This document shows, piece by piece, positions 18,485 through 26,642 of a DNA stretch of 64,000 nt. The notes beneath the pieces are model-generated. The model worked only from the letters and a program-made list of their open reading frames with translations, was not told the origin of the DNA and made no database searches. Position 1 is the stretch's first letter, and the number at the start of each line of letters is the position of its first letter. The stretch is from Nocardia pneumoniae NBRC 100136 (lineage in GTDB: Bacteria > Actinomycetota > Actinomycetes > Mycobacteriales > Mycobacteriaceae): contig NZ_BAGF01000152.1 in the NCBI RefSeq assembly GCF_000308755.1, positions 310,001 to 374,000 on the forward strand, in the 5' to 3' direction. The translations under genes were made by a program, and so were the position numbers.

Positions 18485-19840
18485 TCAGCGACGGCGCAGC
18501 ACGAGCGGTAGGCCCCCCTTGGGCTGGCAGGTGACCACGTAACGGGGCACCACGTCGAACCCGGGCTCGACGGCGAATTCGAACCCGCACACGACGGCGC
18601 TCAGCACCATCTGAGTGATGGCCGTCGACAGCCGCTCGCCGATGCAAACGCGGCTGCCCTTGCCGAACGGGTAGTACGCCAGCCGATGCCGGGAATCGGC
18701 GCGTTCCGGTGCGAATCGGTCCGGGTCGAATGTCTCCGGGTCGTCCCAGAACCTCGGATCACGATGCGTGATCTGCGGATTGAGTACGATCTTCGTGTTC
18801 TCGGGAATGCGGTACGGGCCGAGTATGTCGGGCGCCACGGTACTGCGGAACCAGATCGGGAACGGCGGATGCAGACGTAATACCTCGTCGATGACGCGCT
18901 TGCCGTACTCCAGACGCGGCAGCTCGGCGAGCGTGGGTTGCTTCCCGGACACCACCTGGCCGAGTTCGGCCACCATCTTCTCAGCGACCTCCGAGTTCTG
19001 CGCGAGTTCGTAGGCGGCCCAGGTCAATCCGGTGGCAGTTGTTTCATATCCGGCCATGAACAGGGTGAATATCTCGTCGCGTAGCTGCTGATCACTCATC
19101 CGCTCGCCGGTGTCGGCGTCCACGGCATCGAGCAACAGCCCGAGCAGGTCCTCGGGTTCCATATCGCCGGCGCGACGTTCCGCGATGAGCGCGTGCACCT
19201 CAGCGTCCAGGGCTGCTACCGCACGGCGATATCGCACCGCACCCGGTAGCGGGAACCACCCGGGCAAAAAGAACGTCCACACTTTCGACGCAAGGCCCGC
19301 GAAAACCTGGGAGGTGAGCTCGCGCAGCCGTTCCGCGCGTGCGGCGTCGATCGATGTGCTGAACAGCGCGCCCAGCACAATCTCGACGTTGAGTTCGATG
19401 CAGTCGTCCAGGAAGTTCACCGGCCGGGCCGCGTCGGCGGCCGCCTCCCACCGCTGCACGGCGCGTTCCACGCATGCGGCGACATGGTTCTCCATCAGAT
19501 GCAGCTGCCGGGCGTGGAAGGCCGGTTGCATGAGCCGGCGCTGTCGCTTCCAGAACTCGCCTTCACTGGTGACCAGCCCATTGCCCAGCGCTGTCCGGAA
19601 CGGCTTCATCAACGGGCCTTTGACATAATTTCCGGCGTTGGTCACCAAGATACGGCGAATGTAGTCGGGGTGACTCACGATATACGTTTCAAGCGGCCCG
19701 GCGCCGACGCGGACCAGCCCGTCGTGCCGGGCAGCGGATTCCATGACGAATCGGTACGGATCGCGGAACAGGCCTGGTTGTAGGCGGGTGGAGGGGGGAA
19801 GGTTCGCAGTCTGATCGTGAATTGTCTTGGACCGGCTCAT
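18485..19840 (-). CDS. Cytochrome P450 monooxygenase
   Basis: The 451-residue product shows all P450 hallmarks: the I-helix oxygen-binding motif (FMAGYETTATGLTW), the K-helix ExxR (EVLRLHPPFP) and the heme loop FGKGSRVCIGERLS, with Cys399 as the axial ligand. Length and the F-x-x-G-x-R-x-C-x-G form are normal. Such enzymes hydroxylate lipids, steroids or fatty acids using ferredoxin partners; none is adjacent. It is the last gene of a lipid cassette (desaturase, patatin, HAD-PlsC), but a 297-base gap with its own TCAA-N5-TGTAA element suggests a separate promoter. I start at MSRSK, which fits P450 N-termini. Confidence 0.9.
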   Translation of the reverse strand: MSRSKTIHDQTANLPPSTRLQPGLFRDPYRFVMESAARHDGLVRVGAGPLETYIVSHPDYIRRILVTNAGNYVKGPLMKPFRTALGNGLVTSEGEFWKRQRRLMQPAFHARQLHLMENHVAACVERAVQRWEAAADAARPVNFLDDCIELNVEIVLGALFSTSIDAARAERLRELTSQVFAGLASKVWTFFLPGWFPLPGAVRYRRAVAALDAEVHALIAERRAGDMEPEDLLGLLLDAVDADTGERMSDQQLRDEIFTLFMAGYETTATGLTWAAYELAQNSEVAEKMVAELGQVVSGKQPTLAELPRLEYGKRVIDEVLRLHPPFPIWFRSTVAPDILGPYRIPENTKIVLNPQITHRDPRFWDDPETFDPDRFAPERADSRHRLAYYPFGKGSRVCIGERLSTAITQMVLSAVVCGFEFAVEPGFDVVPRYVVTCQPKGGLPLVLRRR

Positions 19841-19973
19841 CTTTCGGATCTCTTCTCGCGGTGTGTGGGCCAAGTGAGTCGTCGACCGGTGCCGCGCCGC
19901 GGTGCCACCGGTTCTGGCCTGTGCCGAAATTATGGTCGCTCCTGGCGATGTGGGCCGATGTACCGGGAAGAAC

Positions 19974-19987
19974 TTACATTCCGTTGA
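19974..19987 (-). promoter_or_regulatory. TCAA-N5-TGTAA element
   Basis: Read on the minus strand the site is TCAACGGAATGTAAGTTC. It lies 134 bases upstream of the P450 start codon and points at it. Confidence 0.5.
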
Positions 19988-20137
19988 TCCGCGAGATCGA
20001 GTGCACGAGATCGACTCCTCTCGAAAATGACCGACCAGAAGCGGACGGCGCGCAAGGCGCACAACAGCAAACGCGCGACCGGCGAGCCTGGGAACTCGCC
20101 ACTCCGACACACCGGCACCCGGAATGGCGCACTGTAC

Positions 20138-21568
20138 TTACGCCTGTGCCCGATCCGGCCAGTTGACAAGCGTGTCGTTGAACAGCTGCTCGATGCGATT
20201 GATGTGCATATCGAGCGTGTCGAGAGTCCAGTCGGAAGTGTCGATCGGTTCGAGCGCTGCGACATCAATAGTGCCGGGCTGAACGAGGAACGAACTGCGC
20301 CACAGGATCTGCCCTGAGTTTCGAATGACGAGGGGAATTATGGGAACCCCTGCCCGCAGGGCCAAATGGAACGCCCCTTTCTTGAACGGCAGCAGTCGGG
20401 CCGTGGGGGTTACCTGCCCCTCGGGCGCGATTGCCACCGATATCCCGGACTCGAGTGTTTCTACAACAGGCTCGAGCGCTCGAATGGCATCACGGGGAGC
20501 CGAGCGGTCGATGAAAACGACGCCGATGAAGCGCATGAGTGCACCGAAGATGGGGTAGCGCCGCGCTTCGATCTTCGCGATCGCCGTGAACCCGCTACGC
20601 AGGACGTACGGAATAACGAGCGCATCGAGTTGACTCTGATGATTGAACACGAATACGGCCGGGCGAGGCGCGCGAGCATGTTCAGCACCGATCAAGCGCA
20701 CCGAGATCCCGGCTCTCCGAAGCGCGGCTGTGGCCACACGAGTGCAGAGTTCATCGATCACGGCACGACGATCGCGACCGGGCCATGCGATGAAAGTAGC
20801 AGCGGCCGCTGCGAGTACAGCCGAGAGACCGCTCACAGTGCGTGCGACCCGAGAGAGAGTGGGGTGTCGCCGGGAAGGAAATCGTAACACCGGCCAGTCG
20901 TGTCGTTGTGCGGCCCTTTCGAGTTCAGCGTCGGGATTCAGTACCGTTGGGGCACCTACCATCGACAGTACTGGGACATCGGATCCACTCGAGTTGTAAG
21001 AATAGCTGTGCAGGAGGTCGATACCCGCGCTCGCCGAGAAGTCACGGATCGCGGAGGCCTTGGCATCGCGCCAGAGAACAGGACCATCGATTTCCCCGCT
21101 CGTCACACCGTCAACGACCGCGAGACGGGTACTGAGAATGTGGTCTATACCGAGATCGGCTGCGGTGGCGCAGACGTGGAAATGCGGTGCACTGCTGGTG
21201 AGAACCACGATGTGACCGGCTTGCTGATGCGCGGCGACCAGCTGCCGCGCCTCATGGTAGAGACGGCCGGAAACCACCCGGATAAAGAAGTCGCGGCCGA
21301 GCTGTTCGAGATCGGCCGGCATGCGACCCCGCCAGGCGCCATCAGCCCACCGCGTGGCACGGGTCTCGGCAGTATCGGTCGCGGCGCTCCGTACCCGGAC
21401 CGTCGAGATCGCCCGCTCGAGGGCTTTCGAACATCGGCCATTCATTGTGTCACGGAATCGAACGGCTCCGGATCCGCGCACCAGCGTATTCTCGAAATCA
21501 AAGAATGCGGCCGTCGCCGGCCCTTGTGGACCGTTTCGAATCCGATGGAGAGCTTCTACGAGGTGCAT
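20138..21568 (-). CDS. HAD-PlsC fusion acyltransferase
   Basis: The 476-residue protein joins an N-terminal HAD-IB (SerB-like) domain (about 1-225) to a PlsC-type 1-acylglycerol-3-phosphate acyltransferase (about 270-460), the architecture of mycobacterial PlsC. The acyltransferase keeps NHQSQLD (NHx4D) and a substrate motif APEGQ, a variant of EGT. In the HAD domain the catalytic DxD motif reads DFENT, so the second aspartate, normally the general acid, is glutamate and phosphatase activity may be lost. It should act at the membrane in phospholipid synthesis. It sits 90-160 bases after the patatin gene on the same strand. Confidence 0.8.
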   Translation of the reverse strand: MHLVEALHRIRNGPQGPATAAFFDFENTLVRGSGAVRFRDTMNGRCSKALERAISTVRVRSAATDTAETRATRWADGAWRGRMPADLEQLGRDFFIRVVSGRLYHEARQLVAAHQQAGHIVVLTSSAPHFHVCATAADLGIDHILSTRLAVVDGVTSGEIDGPVLWRDAKASAIRDFSASAGIDLLHSYSYNSSGSDVPVLSMVGAPTVLNPDAELERAAQRHDWPVLRFPSRRHPTLSRVARTVSGLSAVLAAAAATFIAWPGRDRRAVIDELCTRVATAALRRAGISVRLIGAEHARAPRPAVFVFNHQSQLDALVIPYVLRSGFTAIAKIEARRYPIFGALMRFIGVVFIDRSAPRDAIRALEPVVETLESGISVAIAPEGQVTPTARLLPFKKGAFHLALRAGVPIIPLVIRNSGQILWRSSFLVQPGTIDVAALEPIDTSDWTLDTLDMHINRIEQLFNDTLVNWPDRAQA

Positions 21569-21657
21569 ATCCCGACTTTCGATGAGCAGTCCTGATGACG
21601 ATCGAGTTGCGCTGCGCCACTCGGCGAATCAGGCATCTCCGTGTCCGGAGCCGATGT

Positions 21658-22731
21658 TCAGCGGCGAATTGCGGTATCTGTTTGCCGTTGCCCCGGGTGG
21701 ACTATGGTCATGCGAGGAAATGCTCGTACGTTACGTTCTCGTATCTTATCGGTGTCCAGACTCTCGATGGCACAGTGGCATAGTGCATATGATTCTTGAA
21801 TACCGGCGAGAACGGTTGTGGACTCGAGCTCGTTGAGCTCGAGTTTGCTCATCCAGGGCAAAGGTGCCAGGTCGAGCACATACGGCGCACCCGGCTCAGG
21901 TGTGAAACGCCGATGCGTCAGCCACTCTTCGTCGCGGTATCGTTGTCGCACCGCATTCAGATAGCCACGTCCCAGACCGCGTCGAATGCGATCCAGGCGG
22001 ATTGCAACGTATCGGTGAACGCTGGGGATTCTGGTCGGAGGCCTTCGTATTCGCTGCGTACTCAACGACAGGATGTGTGTACATCCGTCGTTCATGGCCA
22101 ACCGAAACGGCAGTGGTGCCAACACGCCTCCGTCGACCAACCGCCGTCCGTGCAGTTTCATGGACCCACGCACTGCGATAGGCAGCCAGACCCCCGCGCG
22201 CAGAACCGCTTCGAGTTCCTGAACCGATGAGAAGGAGCGGAAGATGACAGTTTCCAGGGCGTCGACATCTGTGGCCGAAACGACCAGTGGGATGGGTGAG
22301 TCTATTACGGCTTGGTAGTCCAGCGGCTTAATGGCGCCGAGTACCTGCTCGAAAATATACTCGAGATTCAGTATCGATTGACCTCGCAATGCCCTATAAT
22401 AGTCGACAAATTGCCGCGTAGTCAAATCTTCGAAATAAATCGACAACGGGTACCATGTCTCCTGTGAAACAAAGTACGCGCTATTGATCGCGCCCGAAGA
22501 GGTTCCGTATACCACATCGAAAACGTTCTTCAGGCCAGCATCGTCGAGATACGTGAGCATAGCGGCGGATACCGCCCCCCGCATACCTCCCCCCTCGACC
22601 GCGAGTGCCACGGTTGCGGAATCCGCACGATTTCCGGGACAACTTCCGGAGTCTCGTCTCGAGCGAATAATTTGCAGCACCGGATGGTGTGGATCCCAAT
22701 ACCGCCCGAGCGGGTCGTACAATTCTGTCAC
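21658..22731 (-). CDS. Patatin-like phospholipase
   Basis: The 357-residue protein carries a complete patatin catalytic core: the oxyanion loop EGGGMRG, the nucleophile elbow YGTSSGAIN (GxSxG serine) and the catalytic aspartate in VDGGV. Such enzymes are serine-aspartate lipid acyl hydrolases. A GTG at 22731 follows GAGGG at good spacing; a TTG ten codons earlier is the alternative start. It lies between the desaturase and the acyltransferase genes, so it may provide or remove acyl chains in one remodelling pathway. No signal peptide was seen, suggesting a cytosolic or inner-membrane-associated enzyme. Confidence 0.85.
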   Translation of the reverse strand: MTELYDPLGRYWDPHHPVLQIIRSRRDSGSCPGNRADSATVALAVEGGGMRGAVSAAMLTYLDDAGLKNVFDVVYGTSSGAINSAYFVSQETWYPLSIYFEDLTTRQFVDYYRALRGQSILNLEYIFEQVLGAIKPLDYQAVIDSPIPLVVSATDVDALETVIFRSFSSVQELEAVLRAGVWLPIAVRGSMKLHGRRLVDGGVLAPLPFRLAMNDGCTHILSLSTQRIRRPPTRIPSVHRYVAIRLDRIRRGLGRGYLNAVRQRYRDEEWLTHRRFTPEPGAPYVLDLAPLPWMSKLELNELESTTVLAGIQESYALCHCAIESLDTDKIRERNVRAFPRMTIVHPGQRQTDTAIRR

Positions 22732-22839
22732 GAATACCCTCGCCCCACAATTAGATTTCAAAAAGAAGTTGCTCCGGGTCCGACGTCAATTGGTGCTCGG
22801 CTGTTCCTCGGTCAACAATATTTCCTTCCTTACCTGGTC

Positions 22840-24084
22840 TCAGCGTGTGCGTGCGGCTCGGGAGCGGGTGAGCGCCGACCGGAGGCCATGCCGAACTCGC
22901 GCGGCCGAGCTGGTCGGTAGGTCAGGCGTTTTCGTGCCCGGCTGGGATGCGACTCCTGCGAACATGCGTTCCGATTTCGTCTCCGGAGCGTCGTCGGCGG
23001 TGCGGTGCAGGAAGCGATCCGGTAGCGCCAGCTTGTAAACGGTTCGGTACGCCTGCCAGAACTGCCCGGCCAGCCGCCCGGTGGTATAGGGCAAGTCGTA
23101 TTCGTCGCACAGCGCCCGCACCCGCACCGCGATCTCCGCATATCGGTTGCTGGGCAGGTCGGGAAACAGATGGTGCTCGATCTGATAGCAGAGGTTGCCG
23201 GTCATGAACGCCAGCGCAGGCCCTGCGGTGAAGTTGGCGGTGCCGAGGAGCTGCCGTAGGTACCACTCGCCGCGGGTTTCGTTCTCGTACTGTTCGGCGG
23301 TGAATTTCTCGGCGCCGTCGGGGAAGTGGCCGCACATGATCACCACGTAGGACCACAGGTTGCGCAGCAGCAGCGCGGTGGCGTTGGCTGCGAGGGTCTG
23401 TTTGAATGCCCGCCCGGTCAGCGCTGGGAACAACAGGAAGTCCTTGCCGACCTGGCGGGCGATCTTGCGCGCGAAGTCGGCATTCGGCCGCGACGACAGA
23501 TGCTCACGGGGCGTCCCGGTGAACCGGCGTTCGAGCGACCAGTCGTGCACCGCGATCGCCCACTCGAACAAGGCGGCTACGACCAAGCTGATCACCGGTT
23601 GAAGCGCGTGGATCGGACGCCATGGCTCGTCACGTGTCGTTCGCAAGACGACGAAGCTCAGATCCTCATCCATCCCCACCACATTGGTGTAGGTGTGATG
23701 GACGTGGTTGTGCGATCGCTTCCAGTGCGATGAAGGGCCAGCGAAATCCCATTCCCAAGTCGTGGAATGGATCTCGGGATCGTTCATCCAATCCCATTGG
23801 CCGTGACTGATGTTGTGCCCCAGCTCCATCATCTCGATGATCTTCGCCGCGGTCAGCAGCGCGGTGCCCAGCAGCCACGCGCCGCGGCGTCGGCTCGCGA
23901 ACAGCGTTGCCCGCCCGGCTACCTCCAGCGCCCGCTGAGCCCTGATCGCGCGCAGGATATAGGTGGCGTCCCGGTGTCCGCGCGATTGCTCTACATCTTG
24001 GCGGATCGAATCGAGGGCTTTCCGTAGTGCTTCGATATCCGAGTCGGTCAAATGAGCGAACGCCTTGATATCTGTGATTGCCAC
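22840..24084 (-). CDS. Membrane fatty-acid desaturase, DesA3-like
   Basis: The 414-residue protein has the three histidine boxes of membrane acyl desaturases: HNISH at 90-94, HNHVHH at 125-130, and QIEHH near residue 306, plus hydrophobic helices between them. The order and the QIEHH third box fit the linoleoyl-CoA/stearoyl-CoA desaturase group that includes mycobacterial DesA3. It inserts a double bond into acyl-CoA or phospholipid acyl chains using a di-iron centre and an oxidoreductase partner, which is not adjacent. It is the first gene of the minus-strand lipid cassette. Start is GTG. Confidence 0.85.
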   Translation of the reverse strand: MAITDIKAFAHLTDSDIEALRKALDSIRQDVEQSRGHRDATYILRAIRAQRALEVAGRATLFASRRRGAWLLGTALLTAAKIIEMMELGHNISHGQWDWMNDPEIHSTTWEWDFAGPSSHWKRSHNHVHHTYTNVVGMDEDLSFVVLRTTRDEPWRPIHALQPVISLVVAALFEWAIAVHDWSLERRFTGTPREHLSSRPNADFARKIARQVGKDFLLFPALTGRAFKQTLAANATALLLRNLWSYVVIMCGHFPDGAEKFTAEQYENETRGEWYLRQLLGTANFTAGPALAFMTGNLCYQIEHHLFPDLPSNRYAEIAVRVRALCDEYDLPYTTGRLAGQFWQAYRTVYKLALPDRFLHRTADDAPETKSERMFAGVASQPGTKTPDLPTSSAARVRHGLRSALTRSRAARTR

Positions 24085-24389
24085 CGGAGGTTTGCAACTT
24101 TCGTCGAGAGTTCATCGGATCACATCGAGCACGTCGCCACCGCACGTGGCGCTCCGACCCTGGTGTCCGATTGAACAGGAACACCGTGCCGAGATGCCAT
24201 TCCGGGAAAGATTTTTGACGACGGCTTAAGAATTCTCGGCGGTGGAACGCCAGGTATGACCGAGATCGACGGAGGCGGACCGGCCGCTGGAGGGCAGGCC
24301 GTCAGGCGGGAAGGAAACCGACGATCTGCCGTGCGGGGTCGCCGGGATCAGGATGAAGGATCGCTGAGACTCGCGCGGACGCCGAGAAT
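24085..24389. other. Promoter region of the desaturase gene
   Basis: About 300 bases between the desaturase start and microprotein C. The AT-richer stretch near 24205-24240 (including GGCTTAAGAATTCTCGG) is a likely promoter area. No TCAA-N5-TGTAA element and no gene were seen. Confidence 0.4.
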
Positions 24390-24581
24390 CTACCGCCTGC
24401 CGAGCCGCTGGGTCGCCGCGGTGCCGCTGGTAGGTACTTCTGGCCGCCTGCGCAAGCGCATCATCATCGGATATCGTCGGCGGTGCGTTGATCCGCGCCG
24501 TTGCGGCCAGCACAGGGCCACCACGATGACGAGAATCTCTGCGCTGACGACCATTAGGACGATCGTCTGGAGTGCTGTCAT
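24390..24581 (-). CDS. Single-helix microprotein, family copy C
   Basis: The product has 63 residues and begins MTALQTIVLMVVSAEILVIV, followed by VALCWP and a strongly basic tail. It aligns without gaps to copies A and B over 26 residues, with Glu15 inside the helix and Trp25-Pro26 at its end. It precedes the lipid cassette on the same strand, about 305 bases before the desaturase, but need not belong to it. No clear ribosome site was seen. Function is unknown; a small membrane regulator or a type I toxin-like peptide are possibilities. Confidence 0.6.
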   Translation of the reverse strand: MTALQTIVLMVVSAEILVIVVALCWPQRRGSTHRRRYPMMMRLRRRPEVPTSGTAATQRLGRR

Positions 24582-24891
24582 GTTCGTGTCCGGTCGTGTA
24601 CTTCGCTCACCATGGTGCGGAGTCGAACTGCGGCTCGTTCAGGCCACCGGGTGATGCCGCGGCAATCAACCAGCCGCGCGCGTCTTGGTGGAACGCTCGG
24701 GGGTGCGCGATGTGGGCATCCGCCAGCAGGATGTGGTGGGTGCCCGGGGTGTCGAGCTGGGACATATGAACTCCGACGGCGGTGGGGCTTAGACGGCTGG
24801 CTGGGGCCGTACCAGGCGATATAGACGACGTTAGTCGATTCTCCCCAGTACGAAGAGTGCCGGAAGCGACGCATTCGGTACCATCCGCGAC
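24582..24891. other. Stretch with a possible minus-strand gene end
   Basis: A minus-strand frame stopping at 24607 reads MSQLDTPGTHHILLADAHIA and ends in GGLNEPQFDSAPW. It looks protein-like but has no identifiable start or domain, and its upstream part runs antisense to the GlxA remnant. It may be the 3' scrap of a lost gene. Confidence 0.3.
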
Positions 24892-25413
24892 ATGGAAGTC
24901 GCGGTGTTCGTCGTCGACGGAGGTGCCGACTTCGGATACGCCGCGCTGATCGCGACATTCGACGTGGCAAACGGTCTGCGTGCCGAGCTGCAAACGCCGC
25001 TGCCACCGTGGGAAGTGCGCACTGTAGCGCTCGGTGAGCGTGTTCGGTCGGGCAACGGGCATATCCTCGTGACGACGCCGCTGGCGGAGGTGGGTGACGG
25101 CTTCGACTCGATGATCATCCCCGCGGTGACCGTTCTGAATGCCGATCCGCTCGTGGAGCTGGTGTCGTCCACCCACAGCAGGCCTGTTCTCGACCGCATC
25201 GGAAGGGCGCACGCCTCCGGAGCCCATCTGGCTGCGGCGTGCACCGGGACGTCCTTCCTCGCCGAGGCGGGTGTGCTGGATGGTTCACCGGCAACGACGA
25301 GCTGGTGGCTGGGCCCGAGTTTCCGCCGGAGGTATCCGAGGGTGGCGCCGGATGAAAACAGCACGCTGTGCCGCGGGCCTCCCGCTCGGCCTGGTGACAA
25401 CCATGCTCGTTGA
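24892..25413 (+). pseudogene. Truncated GlxA-type AraC regulator
   Basis: The first about 150 codons encode a DJ-1/PfpI-like ligand-binding domain, with the cysteine motif AAACTGTSFLAEAGVLDG and PATTSWWLGPSFRRRYPRV. They align in order with the gene at 63391. After RYPRV the frame runs into unrelated sequence and stops, while the next frame reads AAGLPLGLVTTMLV, resembling the end of the first domain. The two AraC helix-turn-helix motifs of the family are missing altogether. The gene is therefore a decayed regulator with a frameshift or deletion near 25350. Confidence 0.65.
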
Positions 25414-25920
25414 TTCAGTAGATCGTGGACCTTGGCTGCCTGGAAAGTCTCAAGAGTAGGTCAAGTTTTCGACGATTGATATCAAGGAGATGTCAAGCGC
25501 GCGCTCGAGTGCGGCAGGAGGATGTGTACTGGTCATGTGCCGTCGGTTGAAGTTGCAAGCAGCATACGGCGTTGCGGTGGCAGAGCATCGAACTGCTGGA
25601 GTACCGAGATTCCCTTCGGCGACCGGGCGAGCCGAATATCAAGGCGCTGTAAAATATGGGGCATTCTGTTGCATCCTCACCCTTCCGGGAAATATGTACT
25701 ACTGATGTTACAGAATCGGCATCGGCTGGTATGCGGTGCCCGGTGGTCCTGCCCGCACACATCAGGAGTGGAGTTCTGCGCGGGCCGGATTCGTCCGGCC
25801 TGATCATGGCGGACACGCGTGCCCCGGTGCGAACACAGGCTTTCGGCACGCTCACAGTGCGCACAGGCGGTCGCCCAACCGGGCGGCGGACCAACGTTGA
25901 GTAAGGATCAGGCGAACAGT
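25414..25920. other. Leader of the two-component operon
   Basis: About 500 bases without a convincing gene. It contains the TCAA-N5-TGTAA element at 25639 and AT-rich patches near 25450-25490. The region probably holds the promoter and a long leader of the response-regulator gene. Confidence 0.4.
25639..25652 (+). promoter_or_regulatory. TCAA-N5-TGTAA element
   Basis: The site reads TCAAGGCGCTGTAAAAT. It is on the strand of the response-regulator gene, 269 bases upstream of its start. Confidence 0.45.
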
Positions 25921-26628
25921 ATGTCGGACTCGTCATCTATCGACCACGCGCAGGAGAACGAGCGGCATGTGCGCCTCGTGATCATCGAGGATGACGATGA
26001 TGTCGGCGATGCGCTGGTGGAAGTGCTCACCGAGCAGGGATTCCATGCCGAGCGCAGGCCGCGCGGAGCGGATCTGCTCGTCGGGCACCGCCAGTACGAT
26101 GCGGTGATCCTCGACCTCGGATTGCCCGACGGCGACGGACTGCAGGTGCTGCGGCAGTTGCGCGAGGTGAGCTCGATTCCGGTGGTGATCCTCACCGCCC
26201 GCGACGACGAACGCACCGTCGTGCGCGGCTTGCGCGGCGGCGCCGATGATTACCTGGTCAAACCGCCGCGCATCGGCGAACTTGTCGCCAGGCTCGAATT
26301 GGTCACCCGGCGAGCCACCGCCGCCTCGAGCCCCGGAGCGGAAGTGGTCATCACCGGCGATGTCAGGGTCGACCTGGCGGCACGGGAGATTCAGGTCGGC
26401 GGCACAGCGGTGGTTCTGACGCAGAAGGAATTCGAGCTGGTGGAAGCGCTGGTGGAACGGCCGGGTTCCGCGGTGAGCCGCGAAATGCTGATGGATCGAG
26501 TGTGGGGAGATGCGTTCGTCGCCGTGTCCCGGTCATTGGACGTGCACATTTCGACGCTGCGCGCGAAACTCGGCAGGCCGGGCTTGATCAAAACGATCCG
26601 CGGATTCGGCTACCGCTGGGGTCAATGA
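25921..26628 (+). CDS. OmpR-family response regulator
   Basis: The 235-residue product has a receiver domain (about 18-130) with acidic residues EDDDD, the phosphoacceptor aspartate in VILDLGLPDG and lysine in LVKPP. A C-terminal OmpR/PhoB winged helix follows (about 140-235), with LTQKEFELVEAL and VDVHISTLRAKL-like sequence. The ATG at 25921 gives a normal N-terminus; the ribosome site AAGGA lies rather far upstream. The histidine kinase gene follows after 14 bases, forming a classic pair. The stimulus is unknown. Confidence 0.9.
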   Translation: MSDSSSIDHAQENERHVRLVIIEDDDDVGDALVEVLTEQGFHAERRPRGADLLVGHRQYDAVILDLGLPDGDGLQVLRQLREVSSIPVVILTARDDERTVVRGLRGGADDYLVKPPRIGELVARLELVTRRATAASSPGAEVVITGDVRVDLAAREIQVGGTAVVLTQKEFELVEALVERPGSAVSREMLMDRVWGDAFVAVSRSLDVHISTLRAKLGRPGLIKTIRGFGYRWGQ

Positions 26629-26642
26629 CCTAGGTTGAGTAC

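Noticed and set aside
19841..20110. N-terminal extension of the P450
   Set aside because: The frame continues upstream, but the residues are basic and non-conserved, and the P450 fold begins normally at MSRSK.
25490..25705. A 71-codon plus-strand frame before the response regulator
   Set aside because: It has no ribosome site or protein-like pattern and overlaps the TCAA-N5-TGTAA element.
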